From NCBI GenBank assembly GCA_026625625.1, contig CP113055.1, positions 1,738,501 to 1,802,500 on the forward strand: a stretch of DNA of 64,000 nt, given 5' to 3'. This document shows, piece by piece, positions 24,978 to 34,811 of the stretch (within the stretch, counting starts at the first letter, position 1; each line of letters starts with the position of its first letter). The notes beneath the pieces were generated by a model. The model did no database searches. It was not told the origin of the DNA and saw only the letters and a program-made list of their open reading frames with translations. A program made the position numbers and the translations under genes. The DNA comes from Blastomonas sp. SL216. GTDB lineage: Bacteria; Pseudomonadota; Alphaproteobacteria; Sphingomonadales; Sphingomonadaceae.

Positions 24978-25664
24978 CTATTGCGCCGATTCTTCAAAAC
25001 CGACGAACACGGCCGCCTCGTCGACCGATTTTCGCGTGGAGACCACCGCGTTGGCCGCAAAGCTCTCATCCGGCCACCCCAGGGCGATGCTCTTCATGAT
25101 CACCTGATCGTCCGCGATCCCTGCATATTCACGCACCACGGGCGACTGCATGATGCCCTGGCTATTGATCACCGTGCCGAGCCCGCGCGACCAGGCCGCG
25201 TTGACCAGGGCCGTGGCGATAGCGCCGCAATCGAACGGCGTGTCGTCGCTGCCGTCCAGGTCGCGATCATAGGTGATGATGATACACACCGGTGCATCGA
25301 ACTGACGGAAACCGCGCAGAACCCAGTCCTGGCGGGCAACGGCGTCGTCACGCGCGATGCCCATTGCCGAAAACAGCTGCTTGGCGACCCCGATCTGCCG
25401 GTCGCGATGCGGTCCGGCAAAGGGCTTGCCGGTGCGGAATTCGCGCGACTGCGGCACGCCTGCGATCATACGCTCGGTATTGCCCTGCCGGATCCGGTCC
25501 AAGGGCCCGCCGGTGATCACGTAGAAATTCCACGGCTGGGTATTCATCGAAGACGGCGCACGCATCGCGATCTGCAGAATCTCCTCGATCAGGGCGCGCG
25601 GCACCGGATCGGGCTTGTATCCGCGAATGCTGCGGCGACCCAGAACTACCTCGTCGAAATGCAT
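24978..25664 (-). CDS. Nitroreductase-family flavoprotein
   Basis: 228 residues. The typical opening RRSIRGYKPDPVPRALIEEIL and the PSSMNTQPWNFYVI segment bind FMN; the C-terminal GLGTVINSQGI, SIALGWPDE and late KSVDE segments follow in order. These enzymes reduce nitro groups, quinones or enones with NAD(P)H, usually in the cytoplasm. Intact, with a plausible ribosome site (AGGAGCC) before ATG 25664. It is divergent from the broken lipid kinase. No strict link to the amine oxidase locus is shown. Confidence 0.9.
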   Translation of the reverse strand: MHFDEVVLGRRSIRGYKPDPVPRALIEEILQIAMRAPSSMNTQPWNFYVITGGPLDRIRQGNTERMIAGVPQSREFRTGKPFAGPHRDRQIGVAKQLFSAMGIARDDAVARQDWVLRGFRQFDAPVCIIITYDRDLDGSDDTPFDCGAIATALVNAAWSRGLGTVINSQGIMQSPVVREYAGIADDQVIMKSIALGWPDESFAANAVVSTRKSVDEAAVFVGFEESAQ

Positions 25665-25794
25665 GCTGGCTCCTTTGAACGCAAAGCATGTTCATGAACG
25701 AACCGGGCCAGCGTGAAAAGCCCGGCTTCCCACCGCCGGACCAGGGGCCCCCTGATGATGGGGGCGCCTGCCGACACGCCCTCGAAACGGCATT

Positions 25795-26806
25795 GTGAGG
25801 CACCCGCAAAGTTTATGCAGAGCTTTGCCTGCGAACCGGTTATGGCTGGTGCCGTTCTCCTTCTGCGATAGGTCTGTTCGTGCAGCCGATACCGGTAAGC
25901 GTGTCCTGCTGCTGCACAATGCCAAATCGCGGCAGGGCGAGGCTGCGCTGGAACCGGTGCGCGCGCGGCTGGAAACGGCGGGCTTCGCGGTCATCGTCGA
26001 GCCCTTCGCCAACCTGCCCGAAATCGCGCGGGATATTTCCCGGTTGCTTCAATCGGCCGATATCATCGTGGTCTGTGGCGGCGACGGATCGATCTCGTCG
26101 GCAGCTCCGGCGGTGATAGAGAGCGGGCTGCCGCTCAGCATCATTCCGGCTGGAACCGCCAATGACCTTGCCCGGACCCTGTCCATCCCGCTCGATTTTG
26201 CTGCCGCAGCTGACGTCATCGTCGCCGGGCACACGCGGCAGATCGATGTCGGGATGGTCAACGGCTATGCCTTCTTTAACGTGACGAGCATCGGCCTCAG
26301 CAGCGATCTGGCTCAGAAGCTGGATCCTCCCATCAAGAAGCGCTTCGGGCGGCTGGGATATGCGGTCGCCGCGCTGCGAATCCTGGCGGGGGCACGGCGC
26401 CTTGGCGCCAGGATCATCGAGACAGGCAGCGGCACCAAGGGTCAAGACCTATCAGATCGCGATCGGCAACGGGCGTCTCTACGCGGGCGGCAATGTCGTC
26501 GAGCAGACCGCGGCAATCGATGACAGTGCGCGGGACCTGTACAGTCTGGAGATGCGCAACCTGTGGAAGCTTGCCCTAATGGTGCGGGCATTCCGGACCG
26601 GCACGCATGGTGCCTGGAAAGAGGTCAGGACTGCCCGCTGCGTGGAGTTCGATATTGAGACGCGGCGCCCCATGCCGATCACTACCCACGGGGAAATCGT
26701 GACCTCGACCCCAGCCCATTTCAAGGTCCTGCCCGACGCGATTACTGTCCTCGCTCCTGCGGCCGTAGCCAGGCAAGGCATGGCTGTACCCCTATTTCAT
26801 CGCTGA
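25795..26806 (+). pseudogene. Diacylglycerol/lipid kinase, broken by a +1 frameshift
   Basis: The first frame (25795-26523) encodes a YegS/DAGK-type catalytic domain: KRVLLLHNAKSRQGE, the GGDGSIS nucleotide motif, PAGTANDLARTLSIPL and NVTSIGLSSDLAQKLD. Homology then leaves this frame at 26439-26441 (a GGG run) and continues in the frame ending at 26806 (VKTYQIAIGNGRLYAGGNVV, then PMPITTHGEIVTSTPAHFKV). Removing one G restores a single protein reading ...SGTKVKTYQIAIGN. So this is a single-base insertion, or a sequencing error. The true start is uncertain; the GTG at 25795 has no clear ribosome site. Confidence 0.85.
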
Positions 26807-27067
26807 ACCACAAGCAGTGGATGTCTGATCGCCGGGGGATTGTACGCGCTCCGGCTACATTTCACCCCGTTTCAGTCAGCGGTAGGGTTCAGGCTTGATC
26901 CCCAAATCCACATGGCGGCTTTCGGCGGAGGCGGACATTCAGCTTGACCAAAGTGAATGACTGGGTTTGGTCGCCAGCTGCCATGTCGAACGCGCTGAAC
27001 GCTAGCAAGTTCGGTATTTAATCTGACGGGAAGGCAGCCCCCGCCTGTGGCGGGGGCTGCTAGTGGT
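26807..27067. other. Spacer at the right edge of cargo 1, with hairpin
   Basis: A 261-bp region with no gene. A strong hairpin, GCAGCCCCCGC (27034-27044) with GCGGGGGCTGC (27050-27060) and a 5-base loop, begins 8 bases after the stop of the minus-strand DUF736 gene. It likely protects or terminates that transcript. It mirrors the hairpin after DUF736 copy 2. No direct repeat matching the left cargo edge was found by eye. Confidence 0.5.
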
Positions 27068-27388
27068 TCAGCTCGGCGGGTTCCAGATGATCACCTTCTT
27101 CATCGGATCGTCGCCGGGCGCATTGGCGATGTTGCCGTAGATGGTCCCGAATTCGGGGGCCGAGAGCGACACCGAGACATATTCCGCGCCAGTGGTCTGC
27201 GAGAAGCGCTTCCAGCCGGCGCCGAGCTCGAAGCCGTTCTTGCGGCTGACGATGCGATAATCGGGTTCGCTGTCCTTGGCCTTGCGGCCGTTGGGGATGA
27301 TGGCGATCGGCGCGGTGACGTTGAGGGTAGCAAGCGTGCCTTCGAAGCTGTCGTCTGCCTTGACGGTGAGGTTTGCGATGGTAGCCAT
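27068..27388 (-). CDS. DUF736 family protein (copy 3)
   Basis: 106 residues: ANLTVKADDSFEGTLATLNV, then SEPDYRIVSRKNGFELGAGW, YVSVSLSAPEFGTIYGNIA and a final KVIIWNPPS. All are DUF736 hallmarks. ATG 27388 is preceded by GGAGACTTAAC. It differs strongly from copies 1 and 2, so they are old paralogues rather than a recent duplication. Together with copy 2 it brackets the amine oxidase cargo. Confidence 0.92.
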   Translation of the reverse strand: MATIANLTVKADDSFEGTLATLNVTAPIAIIPNGRKAKDSEPDYRIVSRKNGFELGAGWKRFSQTTGAEYVSVSLSAPEFGTIYGNIANAPGDDPMKKVIIWNPPS

Positions 27389-27591
27389 GTTAAGTCTCCT
27401 TCAGTTGCTCGGGGACCATCCCCGATGACGCTGGCAGGAGGGGCCGCGCGCCGCCGTCACCGAGCGGAACGCGAGGGCGAACCCCGAACGGGGTTGACGG
27501 CCAGGGCAAGCAGGTCGCTCAAAAGGCGGAAAGAGTGGCGTGGTCCCGGGCAAGAGGGAGACAGATGCTGCCATTGCCACAATATCGACGG

Positions 27592-27810
27592 TCAGTTTGC
27601 AGCAGGCCTGGCATGTCCGCCCTCACCCGGCAGGCCGCCCTGCCGCAGCCTGGCGAGCCGGGCAGCAATGGCCTGCCACATTGCGACCCCTTCGGCATCG
27701 CCGGCCAGGGCCAGTTCACCGATCCGCTCGGCCACATGGAGCGGCGCATGTTCACCGAAGCGCTTCTCGACCGCCAGCGCGCATGCCCAGAGGTGCTGCT
27801 CATCCGTCAT
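27592..27810 (-). CDS. DUF6961-like small protein
   Basis: 72 residues: LWACALAVEKRFGEHAPLHVAERIGELALAGDAEGVAMWQAIAARL. This matches a small helical family found on sphingomonad mobile elements (DUF6961 as I recall it). Function is unknown. It lies between DUF736 copy 3 and the excalibur gene, on the same strand. Confidence 0.7.
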   Translation of the reverse strand: MTDEQHLWACALAVEKRFGEHAPLHVAERIGELALAGDAEGVAMWQAIAARLARLRQGGLPGEGGHARPAAN

Positions 27811-27887
27811 GCGAGGCCATCATCGCCACAAGACAGCAATCTGCCGAATGGCAGTTGGGAGAATGTCATATACCAAGTCCGGGCATA

Positions 27888-28193
27888 TCATTCGCAACCG
27901 ATGCCGTCCCCGTCGCGATCGAGATGTCTTCCATAGCCCGGCGAACCCCGGCGTACCGGTGCTGCTCCGGCGGCGCGGGCTGCGGCGCAGTTGGGAAACC
28001 AGGCATCATCGGACAGCCGTTGCGGCGATGCGGCAGGCGGAGCATTCCGGACCGAGCCGCCATGACAATGCCGGCCACCGTTCTTGCGATCGTTATGGCA
28101 TCCGTCGGCGGCGGTTCTTCCGGGATGGGCAAGGGCCAGCGAGGCCGTAACGGCCAGAGGAAACACAGCGGCTGGCAACAGGCGGTAAATCAT
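27888..28193 (-). CDS. YHYH/excalibur-domain exported protein
   Basis: About 101 residues from ATG 28193. A signal peptide (MIYRLLPAAVFPLAVTASLALA) is followed by a YHYH-like Cys/His segment (GCHNDRKNGGRHCHGG). The C-terminal excalibur calcium-binding domain has the key pattern FPNCAAARAAGAAPVRRGSP...DRDGDGIGCE, with paired Cys and Asp-x-Asp-x-Asp. The role is unclear; such domains often accompany exported nucleases, and the next gene upstream is nuclease-like. Confidence 0.82.
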   Translation of the reverse strand: MIYRLLPAAVFPLAVTASLALAHPGRTAADGCHNDRKNGGRHCHGGSVRNAPPAASPQRLSDDAWFPNCAAARAAGAAPVRRGSPGYGRHLDRDGDGIGCE

Positions 28194-28241
28194 CTGTCTC
28201 TCTCGAGCACAGGATGCCATGCATGGCCGCTCCCCGCCAGC

Positions 28242-28676
28242 TTAGTTGCAGCGATGCTTTCCCCAATATCGGTTCCAGCGCGCAGCGAAACCATCGCGCA
28301 CCATCGCGCATGAGAGGTCGCCCGAGCGCGGCGATGTGCAGAAGGCGGCGGTACGGTTGCCCCCTGCCCCGCCTTTCGAGACGCAGCGCATCGCGGGCCC
28401 CTTGACCAGCACATGACCGGTGGAGTTCGTACCTGCGGGCGTGCCGACAAGCGATACCAGATGGTCGCGCGAGGCCTTAGCGTCCGCCTTCGGGCAAGGA
28501 TGGCCCGGACTGCAGCTGCCATCGGTTTCGCGGGCAGCGATGCCGGACAGCCGTATGCGCGGACCTTCGGCGCACCAGATCGGACCGTCGCCATCCCAGA
28601 TGGCGACGGGCGTGCAGACGAAGCTCTGGCCGGAAGGGACAGCGGACAGAAGGAACAGAAAAAGCGGCATGCCCAT
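28242..28676 (-). CDS. Staphylococcal-nuclease-like exported protein
   Basis: About 144 residues from ATG 28676; the frame is open to a GTG at 28766, so the start is uncertain. A hydrophobic segment (PLFLFLLSAVPSG) is followed by an SNase-fold core (AIWDGDGPIWCAEGPRIRLSGIAARETDGSC) with the Asp, Arg and Glu of the active site placed as in thermonucleases. The C-terminal half is Cys-rich and unusual (CVSKGGAGGNRTAAFC). The pairing with an excalibur protein is typical of the thermonuclease-excalibur group. It could degrade DNA in the envelope. Confidence 0.72.
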   Translation of the reverse strand: MGMPLFLFLLSAVPSGQSFVCTPVAIWDGDGPIWCAEGPRIRLSGIAARETDGSCSPGHPCPKADAKASRDHLVSLVGTPAGTNSTGHVLVKGPAMRCVSKGGAGGNRTAAFCTSPRSGDLSCAMVRDGFAARWNRYWGKHRCN

Positions 28677-28842
28677 GGCTAGCCCGGCAGGGCTTCGCAG
28701 CGCAAGGCAGGCGGCACCCCCGTGAGACGGAATATGGCGTCTGAGCGAGTATCCGAAAAAGCTCACCCACAGAAGGAGCCACCTTCAAGGACCACACCAC
28801 CCGGCAAGCACGCTTGCGAACCCGTTCCACTTTTGTTCTTAT

Positions 28843-29043
28843 GTGCAGATGATCCGATTCGACATCGATGACATGGCCAGCGCAATTCTCGCTGCCCCGG
28901 GCTGGGCGCGGGTCGGCATCACGGCTCCTGCCCGGCACATTCGCGACGACGCAGCGCGCGAGCTGGCCCGCACGATTGCCGATGCGCTGATCCAGTCTCA
29001 GATCCAGCCCACAAGGGACGAAAGCCCCGAGCAGGATCGGTGA
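28843..29043 (+). CDS. DUF6771-like small protein
   Basis: 66 residues with the motif ILAAPGWARVGITAPARHIRDDAARELARTI, seen in a small family on sphingomonad elements (DUF6771 as I recall it). No membrane segment or catalytic motif. It starts a rightward run: the next gene begins one base after its stop, suggesting co-translation. Confidence 0.68.
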   Translation: MQMIRFDIDDMASAILAAPGWARVGITAPARHIRDDAARELARTIADALIQSQIQPTRDESPEQDR

Positions 29044-29044
29044 C

Positions 29045-29374
29045 ATGGGCGGCTGGACAAGAGACGGCATGCGCCGCGCGACATGCCTGTTCGAGGCGGC
29101 GGCGTGGAACTATGCGGTCAGGCCGGTCTGTGCCTGCGGGCATCAGGCGAGTTTCAATCCGCACGGCCTGTGGTGGCATTTTCACAAGCGAATGTGGGAC
29201 GACCGGCTCGAGCCTGCCAGGGGCCGTTTCTGGTGCCGAGAATGCAGTCTGCACAAGCGCAGGCGCATTCGTCCGCTCCGCCTCGAGCTTGTCCAGCAAA
29301 GCCAGAACGATATCGAGCTCGCGTTCCCGCCCGAACGCGAATGGAAGCGTGCGGTCAGCAGGTTCCGGAGCTGA
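29045..29374 (+). CDS. Cys/His-containing small protein of unknown function
   Basis: 109 residues starting one base after the preceding stop. It has Cys and His spaced like a zinc site: PVCACGHQASFNPHGLWWHFHKRMW, then RFWCRECSLHKRRRIRP. A conserved-looking Trp-rich centre suggests a small zinc ribbon. It shares an operon with the DUF6771-like gene. I do not recognise a named family. Confidence 0.68.
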   Translation: MGGWTRDGMRRATCLFEAAAWNYAVRPVCACGHQASFNPHGLWWHFHKRMWDDRLEPARGRFWCRECSLHKRRRIRPLRLELVQQSQNDIELAFPPEREWKRAVSRFRS

Positions 29375-29544
29375 AGCGCGATCCGGCGTGCCCGTGCAGG
29401 TCAACTAAGGCCCCACATCGATCGCATATCGACGCCTCGGGCTGATCAATGGACATTCAGTATTTTATCGGCGAGTGTTGCAATCAGCTGGAAGGGGAAT
29501 TCGGCCACGGCAGGCAGGCGGGACAGGCCTAGGGAGATTACCGG

Positions 29545-30204
29545 ATGTGCAATCTTGTCACGCTCAAGGCATCGCTCGACGGTGTGGCCCAGGCCTTTTT
29601 TGCGCTGACCGACAGGAACACCAATGCCTCGCCCGGCGATGTCTATCCCGGCTATCAGGGTTTCGTCGTGCGCGAGGAACAAAGTCAGCGCAGGCTCGAA
29701 GCGATGACCTGGGGCTTTCCGAGGCATTCGGTGAACAGGAAGACGGGCCGGCCCAACAAACCCAATCCGGTCAACAATGCGCGCGACGACAAGCTGATGT
29801 CGGCCCATGGCATGTGGAAGAGATGGTTCACCGACACGGCCTATCGCTGCCTGATCCCGTTCACAGCCTTTGCCGAGGCCGAAGGCGAGCCGGGACGGAT
29901 GACGAGGACCTGGATCAGCGTGGCCGACCAGCCGCTGGCCGCCTGGGCAGGCCTGTGGCGGCCAAGCGACGAATGGGGCGATTGTTATACGGGGGTCATG
30001 GTGGATGCGACGCAGGAGCTGTGGCATATCCATGACCGCATGCCGGTGATCCTGGAGCCAGGGGACCATGACCGCTGGCTGCATGCGCCAGCCGGAGAAG
30101 CGTTGGCGTTGCTGCGCCAGTATCCTGCGGAGCGGCTGAACGTCGAGCGGACGGAAGATCCCTGGTCGAGCCGACGCAAGTCCGACGCGCCCTTGCTGCT
30201 TTGA
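29545..30204 (+). CDS. SOS response-associated peptidase (YedK/HMCES family)
   Basis: 219 residues. The catalytic Cys is residue 2 (MCN), which forms a thiazolidine crosslink with abasic sites in single-stranded DNA. Other hallmarks: an early Asn, MTWGFPRHSV near residue 54, NARDDKL, CLIPFTAFAEAE, WAGLWRP and a HDRMPVIL motif carrying the active His. It would protect abasic sites in ssDNA, which is useful during conjugation. It is preceded by GGGAGATT. Intact. Confidence 0.93.
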   Translation: MCNLVTLKASLDGVAQAFFALTDRNTNASPGDVYPGYQGFVVREEQSQRRLEAMTWGFPRHSVNRKTGRPNKPNPVNNARDDKLMSAHGMWKRWFTDTAYRCLIPFTAFAEAEGEPGRMTRTWISVADQPLAAWAGLWRPSDEWGDCYTGVMVDATQELWHIHDRMPVILEPGDHDRWLHAPAGEALALLRQYPAERLNVERTEDPWSSRRKSDAPLLL

Positions 30205-30227
30205 CGCCGGAAGGAAAGCCTGAGCCT

Positions 30228-30344
30228 ATGCCCCGCGACTGGCCCGACCCCGATGACAGACCCGTATCAAGGACGGAATTCTGGATCATTGCGATCCTGA
30301 CACTTGCGGGCCCCGCAAGCGTGATCCTCTGTCTGCTGCGCTGA
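30228..30344 (+). CDS. 38-residue small membrane protein
   Basis: ATG 30228, preceded by GGAAAG, opens 38 codons ending TGA at 30342. The product has an acidic/polar head (MPRDWPDPDDRPVSRTEFW) and one hydrophobic helix (IIAILTLAGPASVILCLLR). It sits 23 bp after the YedK-type gene and reads as part of the same transcript. It is too short for most gene callers. Confidence 0.6.
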   Translation: MPRDWPDPDDRPVSRTEFWIIAILTLAGPASVILCLLR

Positions 30345-30512
30345 CCGCCCGGTCACCGATGGGCCACCCAGCCCATCACAGCCCCTGCCCCGCGATCGCG
30401 CGCCGCAGCCGCGAACAGGCAAGCGCAGCTTGCCCCTTTCCGGAAAGCCGGGCACAGACGGCCACCCTGCATCAGGCCGTTCATCGACAGCCGCACATTC
30501 GAGGGCCAGACG

Positions 30513-31814
30513 ATGACCAGCCAATCCGCGACGCCTGCCCTCGGCCTCGATTTCGGCACCACAAACACGGTCGCAGCGCTTGGCCGTGCCGATGGCAGCA
30601 CCGAATTGGTCCGGTTCGGAGACGTGCACCAAAGCACTGCCGTGTTCAGGTCGGCGCTCTGCTTCTGGGAGGAAGAGCGGGCATGGCAGGGCATTGCGCA
30701 TGAAGCGGGACCCTGGGCGATCGAGGAATATCTGCAGTCACCGCTCGACTGCCGGTTCATCCAGTCATTCAAGAGCGTGGCAGCAAGCCCGCTGTTCGAA
30801 CGAACCCTGATCTATAACAGGCCCTATGGGTTCGAGGATCTGGGCCGCACGTTTCTGAGGCATCTCGCAAGCCATGCAGGCGATGCCCTGGCGTCGCTGC
30901 CGGACCGGATCATCGTTGGGCGTCCGGTGGAATATGCAGGCGCCCGTGCCGATCATCAGCTGGCCCGCCAGCGCTACGATCTGATGTTCGAGGGTTTCGG
31001 CAAGGAGCTATATTATGTCTATGAGCCGCTGGGCGCAGCGCACAGCTATGCCAGCCGGCTCGACAGGCCGGCGACGATCCTGGTGGCGGACTTTGGCGGG
31101 GGCACCACCGACTTTTCTGTGGTCGGCATAGCCGAGCCCGGGACGGCGAGGCGCTGTACGCCTCTGGCCCATGCCGGAATCGGCATTGCAGGCGACCAGT
31201 TCGATTATCGCATCCTCGACAGGCTGGTGCTGCCGCTGCTCGGCAAGGGCGGCCAGTACAGATCATTCGGAAAACTGCTCGATATTCCTGGCGGTTATTT
31301 CACGGACTTCGGAAACTGGTCGAAGCTTGCGATGATGCGCAGCCGCAAGACCATCGACGAGCTGCGCAGGCTGCAGCGCGATGCGGTCGATCCGGAACGG
31401 ATCGCCACCATGATCGCGCTGATCGAGAACGAACAGGGCTTCGCGCTGTACGATGCTGTCGGACAGCTCAAGCGCGCCCTGTCAGACAATGAGGCCGCCA
31501 GGTTCAAGTTCCATAGCGGCAGCATAGACATCGCCGCAGATGTCGAACGCTGCGAGTTCGAAAAATGGATAGCTCCCGATCTCATGCGCATCGAGGCCGC
31601 AATGGACAATGCGCTCGAAAAGGCAGCCATGTCCGAAACCCAGATCGACCGCGTCTTTCTCACCGGCGGATCCTCACTGATCCCCGCCATCGGCAGGCTG
31701 TTCGAACAAAGGTTCGGCGCAGAGCGCATCGCCACGGGCGACGAGCTGACGTCCATCGCTCATGGCCTTGCCCTGATCGGCATGGACCATGACCCAGCCC
31801 AGTGGGCGACGTGA
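30513..31814 (+). CDS. Short Hsp70-family protein (YegD-like)
   Basis: 433 residues covering only the actin-like ATPase domain. The phosphate 1 loop is LGLDFGTTNTV (residues ~10-20), phosphate 2 is LVADFGGGTTDFSVVG, and the adenosine motif is VFLTGGSSLIPAI. The substrate-binding domain of DnaK is absent, as in YegD-type proteins. Some such proteins occur beside conjugation genes on sphingomonad elements. The client is unknown. It is preceded by GAGGGCCAG at good spacing. Confidence 0.9.
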   Translation: MTSQSATPALGLDFGTTNTVAALGRADGSTELVRFGDVHQSTAVFRSALCFWEEERAWQGIAHEAGPWAIEEYLQSPLDCRFIQSFKSVAASPLFERTLIYNRPYGFEDLGRTFLRHLASHAGDALASLPDRIIVGRPVEYAGARADHQLARQRYDLMFEGFGKELYYVYEPLGAAHSYASRLDRPATILVADFGGGTTDFSVVGIAEPGTARRCTPLAHAGIGIAGDQFDYRILDRLVLPLLGKGGQYRSFGKLLDIPGGYFTDFGNWSKLAMMRSRKTIDELRRLQRDAVDPERIATMIALIENEQGFALYDAVGQLKRALSDNEAARFKFHSGSIDIAADVERCEFEKWIAPDLMRIEAAMDNALEKAAMSETQIDRVFLTGGSSLIPAIGRLFEQRFGAERIATGDELTSIAHGLALIGMDHDPAQWAT

Positions 31815-31994
31815 ACCACATTCGATCTGGCAGAAGCCATGAAGTGCTGCACCGGGACGCATAGCACTAAGGCTGACGGCTCCCGACCAACTTACGCCCT
31901 TCCTGTGCAATACCGCGAATGACTGCTGCGGACAGAAGCTGCCGATAGTTGCAGCGAGGCAAAATCAAACAGTCGTTTGGATAGAGCGCTGGAG

Positions 31995-33830
31995 TCAAGC
32001 TGCTGGCACATGAAGCAGCACTTGTGTCCCGCCCGCGCCGGTTTCGACCTTGAAAGCCGCGCCGATCGCCTTGGCACGCATCTCCATATTGGACAGGCCG
32101 CGCCCCCGTTTCCACAAGGCCGGTCCAGGCTGGCCGTCGTCACAGATCGCGATCTCGACACCTCCGAAGCCAGACGGGGCAATGGAAAGCGTCACAACCT
32201 TCCCACCTGAGTGACGCACGGCATTGTTTATTGCTTCCTGCATGATGCGATACACCGTCAGGATCGTGCCAGGCGGCAGCATGATGGAATGGCCGTCCAG
32301 GCTGTTCGACCAAATCAATTTCATCCCCGCTGCGCGCAATTTGGCTTCGGCACGCTCACGAAACTGGCCAAGCGCGATATCCATCGTGTCACCCACCGAA
32401 TCCAGGCTGTCGATGAGCAGCCTGAGGTCATCGATCGCCTGTTCCACAGTGTGCGCGATAATCTGTCGGGGGCTGTTCTCGTCGCGCGAGAGCATCAGTA
32501 CCGAGAGCAGTTGACCGCCCATGCCATCATGCATGTCGCGCATGATGCGGGCGCGTTCCCCCTGCACAGCCGCTTCGGCTTCGCGCTGGCGTAGCAGCGC
32601 TGCGGTGATTTCCAGTTCGGCCTGCTTCTCCGCGATGCGCGCATCCAGCACGGCGTTGGCATCCTCAAGCCGCCGAGAGAGCGCCTGGGCCCGCCGCACG
32701 ATGCCGAAAAGCAGGAGGACCGCCAGCGCCAGAACACCCAGCGGGGCTATATTGCGGATCAGGGGCTCTGTCTGGAGAGCGTCGATCAGATCGGCGAGAC
32801 TGATAGCCGGCACCAGGAGAAACACAGCAGCATCCAGCGCCGATGCCTCACCATCCCTTTTGAGGCCGCGCACAACGCAACCAATGATCGCGCTATTGGC
32901 AAGCAGGACCACAACGATATTGAACAAGTCTCGCAGCCCTCGTGGAAGCGGCTCGGCTAGCAACGCTGCCACAACGATCATGGCGCAGGACGGCACCGCA
33001 AATAGCAAAAGCGCGCGATCGAATTGCGGGCCACCCGAAAACCAACGGTCGGCAAGAGCGACCAGTCCGGTCATCGTGGCCAGCAGTGTCATGAACCCGG
33101 CAGATATATAGACCGGTTCGCTGGAGGGGGTCAGGATATCGATCTGCCACAGCCCGCCGATGGCCATGCCAGCAAAGGCGAGTGCGGCAGCATTGGCAAA
33201 CGGCCGGTAAAGCGCGTTGCGCCCTGCCAGCAGGCAGGTACACGCTCCGAACAGACCGATCACCATAAGTCCGAGCGCAGGCAGCAGGGATTGCATCCGC
33301 CATTGCCGGATCGCGATATCGATCGCTCCAGGGGGGGCGGCGATAAGGTCTGCCAGATAGGCGCGGCAGCATTCCCGACGGACATCCGCTGCAAGACTGT
33401 TTGTGCCATTGCGCAAGTATCCACCAGGAATGACCCATTTGCTGCCAAGCTTGCCCCCGCGCCATGCCGGTGCATCTGAAGACGGGACAGACTTTCCGTT
33501 CACCGACAATGTGACCGAACGGATGTAGCGTGGAGCAAAGACGACAAGACCGCGTTCGGGTTGGTCGATGAAGACGGTGGTGATAAACCGTGCCTGTGGG
33601 CCATCGCCGAGATAGTAATCGGGGCGACCATTTGCCTGCTTGAGCTGGCCATCGGGGCCCTCAAGCAGGATATTGGCCAGCCTGTTCTGTTCAAAAACGG
33701 GGTCGATCACAGGTGGCCGCACCAGCAGCGCCAGCCCCCAAAAGGCAATCTGTGCCCCTACGATCCAGAATAATATCCGCCAATGTCGCGTCGGGGCGAC
33801 CTTGGTCGATGGTATCTCGGCCTCGATCAT
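31995..33830 (-). CDS. NarX-like sensor histidine kinase with 7TM sensor
   Basis: 611 residues. One N-terminal helix is followed by an exported beta domain (~60-180, with [13 protein letters not shown]) and seven membrane helices (~185-380), giving a 7TMR-DISM-like sensor. A coiled coil leads to a HisKA_3 dimerisation domain, with the phospho-acceptor His in [13 protein letters not shown]. The HATPase domain has the N-box ([14 protein letters not shown]), the G1 DDGQPGP and the G2 [13 protein letters not shown]. Start ATG 33830 overlaps the response regulator stop (ATGA). It phosphorylates the RR at 33827-34588; the signal is unknown. Confidence 0.92.
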   Translation of the reverse strand: MIEAEIPSTKVAPTRHWRILFWIVGAQIAFWGLALLVRPPVIDPVFEQNRLANILLEGPDGQLKQANGRPDYYLGDGPQARFITTVFIDQPERGLVVFAPRYIRSVTLSVNGKSVPSSDAPAWRGGKLGSKWVIPGGYLRNGTNSLAADVRRECCRAYLADLIAAPPGAIDIAIRQWRMQSLLPALGLMVIGLFGACTCLLAGRNALYRPFANAAALAFAGMAIGGLWQIDILTPSSEPVYISAGFMTLLATMTGLVALADRWFSGGPQFDRALLLFAVPSCAMIVVAALLAEPLPRGLRDLFNIVVVLLANSAIIGCVVRGLKRDGEASALDAAVFLLVPAISLADLIDALQTEPLIRNIAPLGVLALAVLLLFGIVRRAQALSRRLEDANAVLDARIAEKQAELEITAALLRQREAEAAVQGERARIMRDMHDGMGGQLLSVLMLSRDENSPRQIIAHTVEQAIDDLRLLIDSLDSVGDTMDIALGQFRERAEAKLRAAGMKLIWSNSLDGHSIMLPPGTILTVYRIMQEAINNAVRHSGGKVVTLSIAPSGFGGVEIAICDDGQPGPALWKRGRGLSNMEMRAKAIGAAFKVETGAGGTQVLLHVPAA

Positions 33831-34588
33831 CGACCATCCACTTTGATCAGGCCGCTGTGGATCGCCTCAAACACCGCTTCGGACCGCGAGTTTACTGCCA
33901 TTTTCTGGTAGATGGCCTTCACATGCGACACGATCGTGTGCGGCGATACACCCAGTATCTCCGCCGCCTCGCGTTGACTGAAGCCTCTAGCAAGCGTTTC
34001 CAGTGTCTCGCGTTCGCGCGCGGTAAGCCCGTAATCTTGGGGCTTGGTTGCAGCGGCAGGTGCTGCAGTGTCAGGCACGACCGCCGGCATTTCGCGAAAC
34101 GCTCGCAACAGCTGGGCTGCGGCTTTGGGACTGATCGGCACGCCGCCATCGCGGGCGGCACGAATGGCGGCGGCCAGCTCGGCAGGACCGCTATCCTTCA
34201 GGATGAAGCCATCCGCACCCACCGCCAGCGCATCGTTCACGGTCTTGCGATCGCCAAACACGGTGAAGACCAGCATCTTCGTGCTGGCATTGCTTTGATA
34301 GATCGAGGCAATGAGCTCCAGCCCCGAGCCATCTGGCAGGCCAAGGTCGATCAGTACAATATCGACTCCCGCCGCCGCACCGCGCAATGCGGCCTTGGCT
34401 GCAGACAGGCAGTCCGCCTCACCGACCACCAGCATGTCCGGTTCACGTCTCAGACGTTCGATCAGGCTTGCCCGCAGTATCGCATCATCCTCGACAATGA
34501 AAATGCGGCATGGCTGTGCAGCGTTGGTGCGCGTTTTCGGATCTGCCGGTTCGGTTTTTGCCCTGTCGTTCATATCGGCCATCCCCAT
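33827..34588 (-). CDS. NarL/FixJ-family response regulator
   Basis: 253 residues from ATG 34588, chosen because GAAGG lies at good spacing; a TTG lies 24 bases upstream. The receiver has the acidic pair E33-D34-D35, phospho-acceptor D81 ([13 protein letters not shown]) and Lys131 (FILKDSG). The output is a LuxR-type HTH ([36 protein letters not shown]). It is coupled to the kinase by a 4-base overlap. Genes for LprI-like and DUF4424 proteins are divergent, 200 bp away, and could be its targets. Confidence 0.93.
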   Translation of the reverse strand: MGMADMNDRAKTEPADPKTRTNAAQPCRIFIVEDDAILRASLIERLRREPDMLVVGEADCLSAAKAALRGAAAGVDIVLIDLGLPDGSGLELIASIYQSNASTKMLVFTVFGDRKTVNDALAVGADGFILKDSGPAELAAAIRAARDGGVPISPKAAAQLLRAFREMPAVVPDTAAPAAATKPQDYGLTARERETLETLARGFSQREAAEILGVSPHTIVSHVKAIYQKMAVNSRSEAVFEAIHSGLIKVDGR

Positions 34589-34811
34589 AGCGAGCCTTCG
34601 CCGCCCTTCCAATGCGTGTCTGAACGGTTTCCAGGCCTAGGCCAGGAACGCCAGACTAGCCCAGCGGTGGCAGCACAACGATACCGCGATCACGGGATGC
34701 GTTTGTGAGCGGAACAGGGCATCTGCCGAAAAATTGCAGGGGTATGCCCGAAACCCTTGGCACCGCTTCATTCGGCGGTGGTGTGCGGGCAAAGCGAGAT
34801 CGTGGAGAGAG

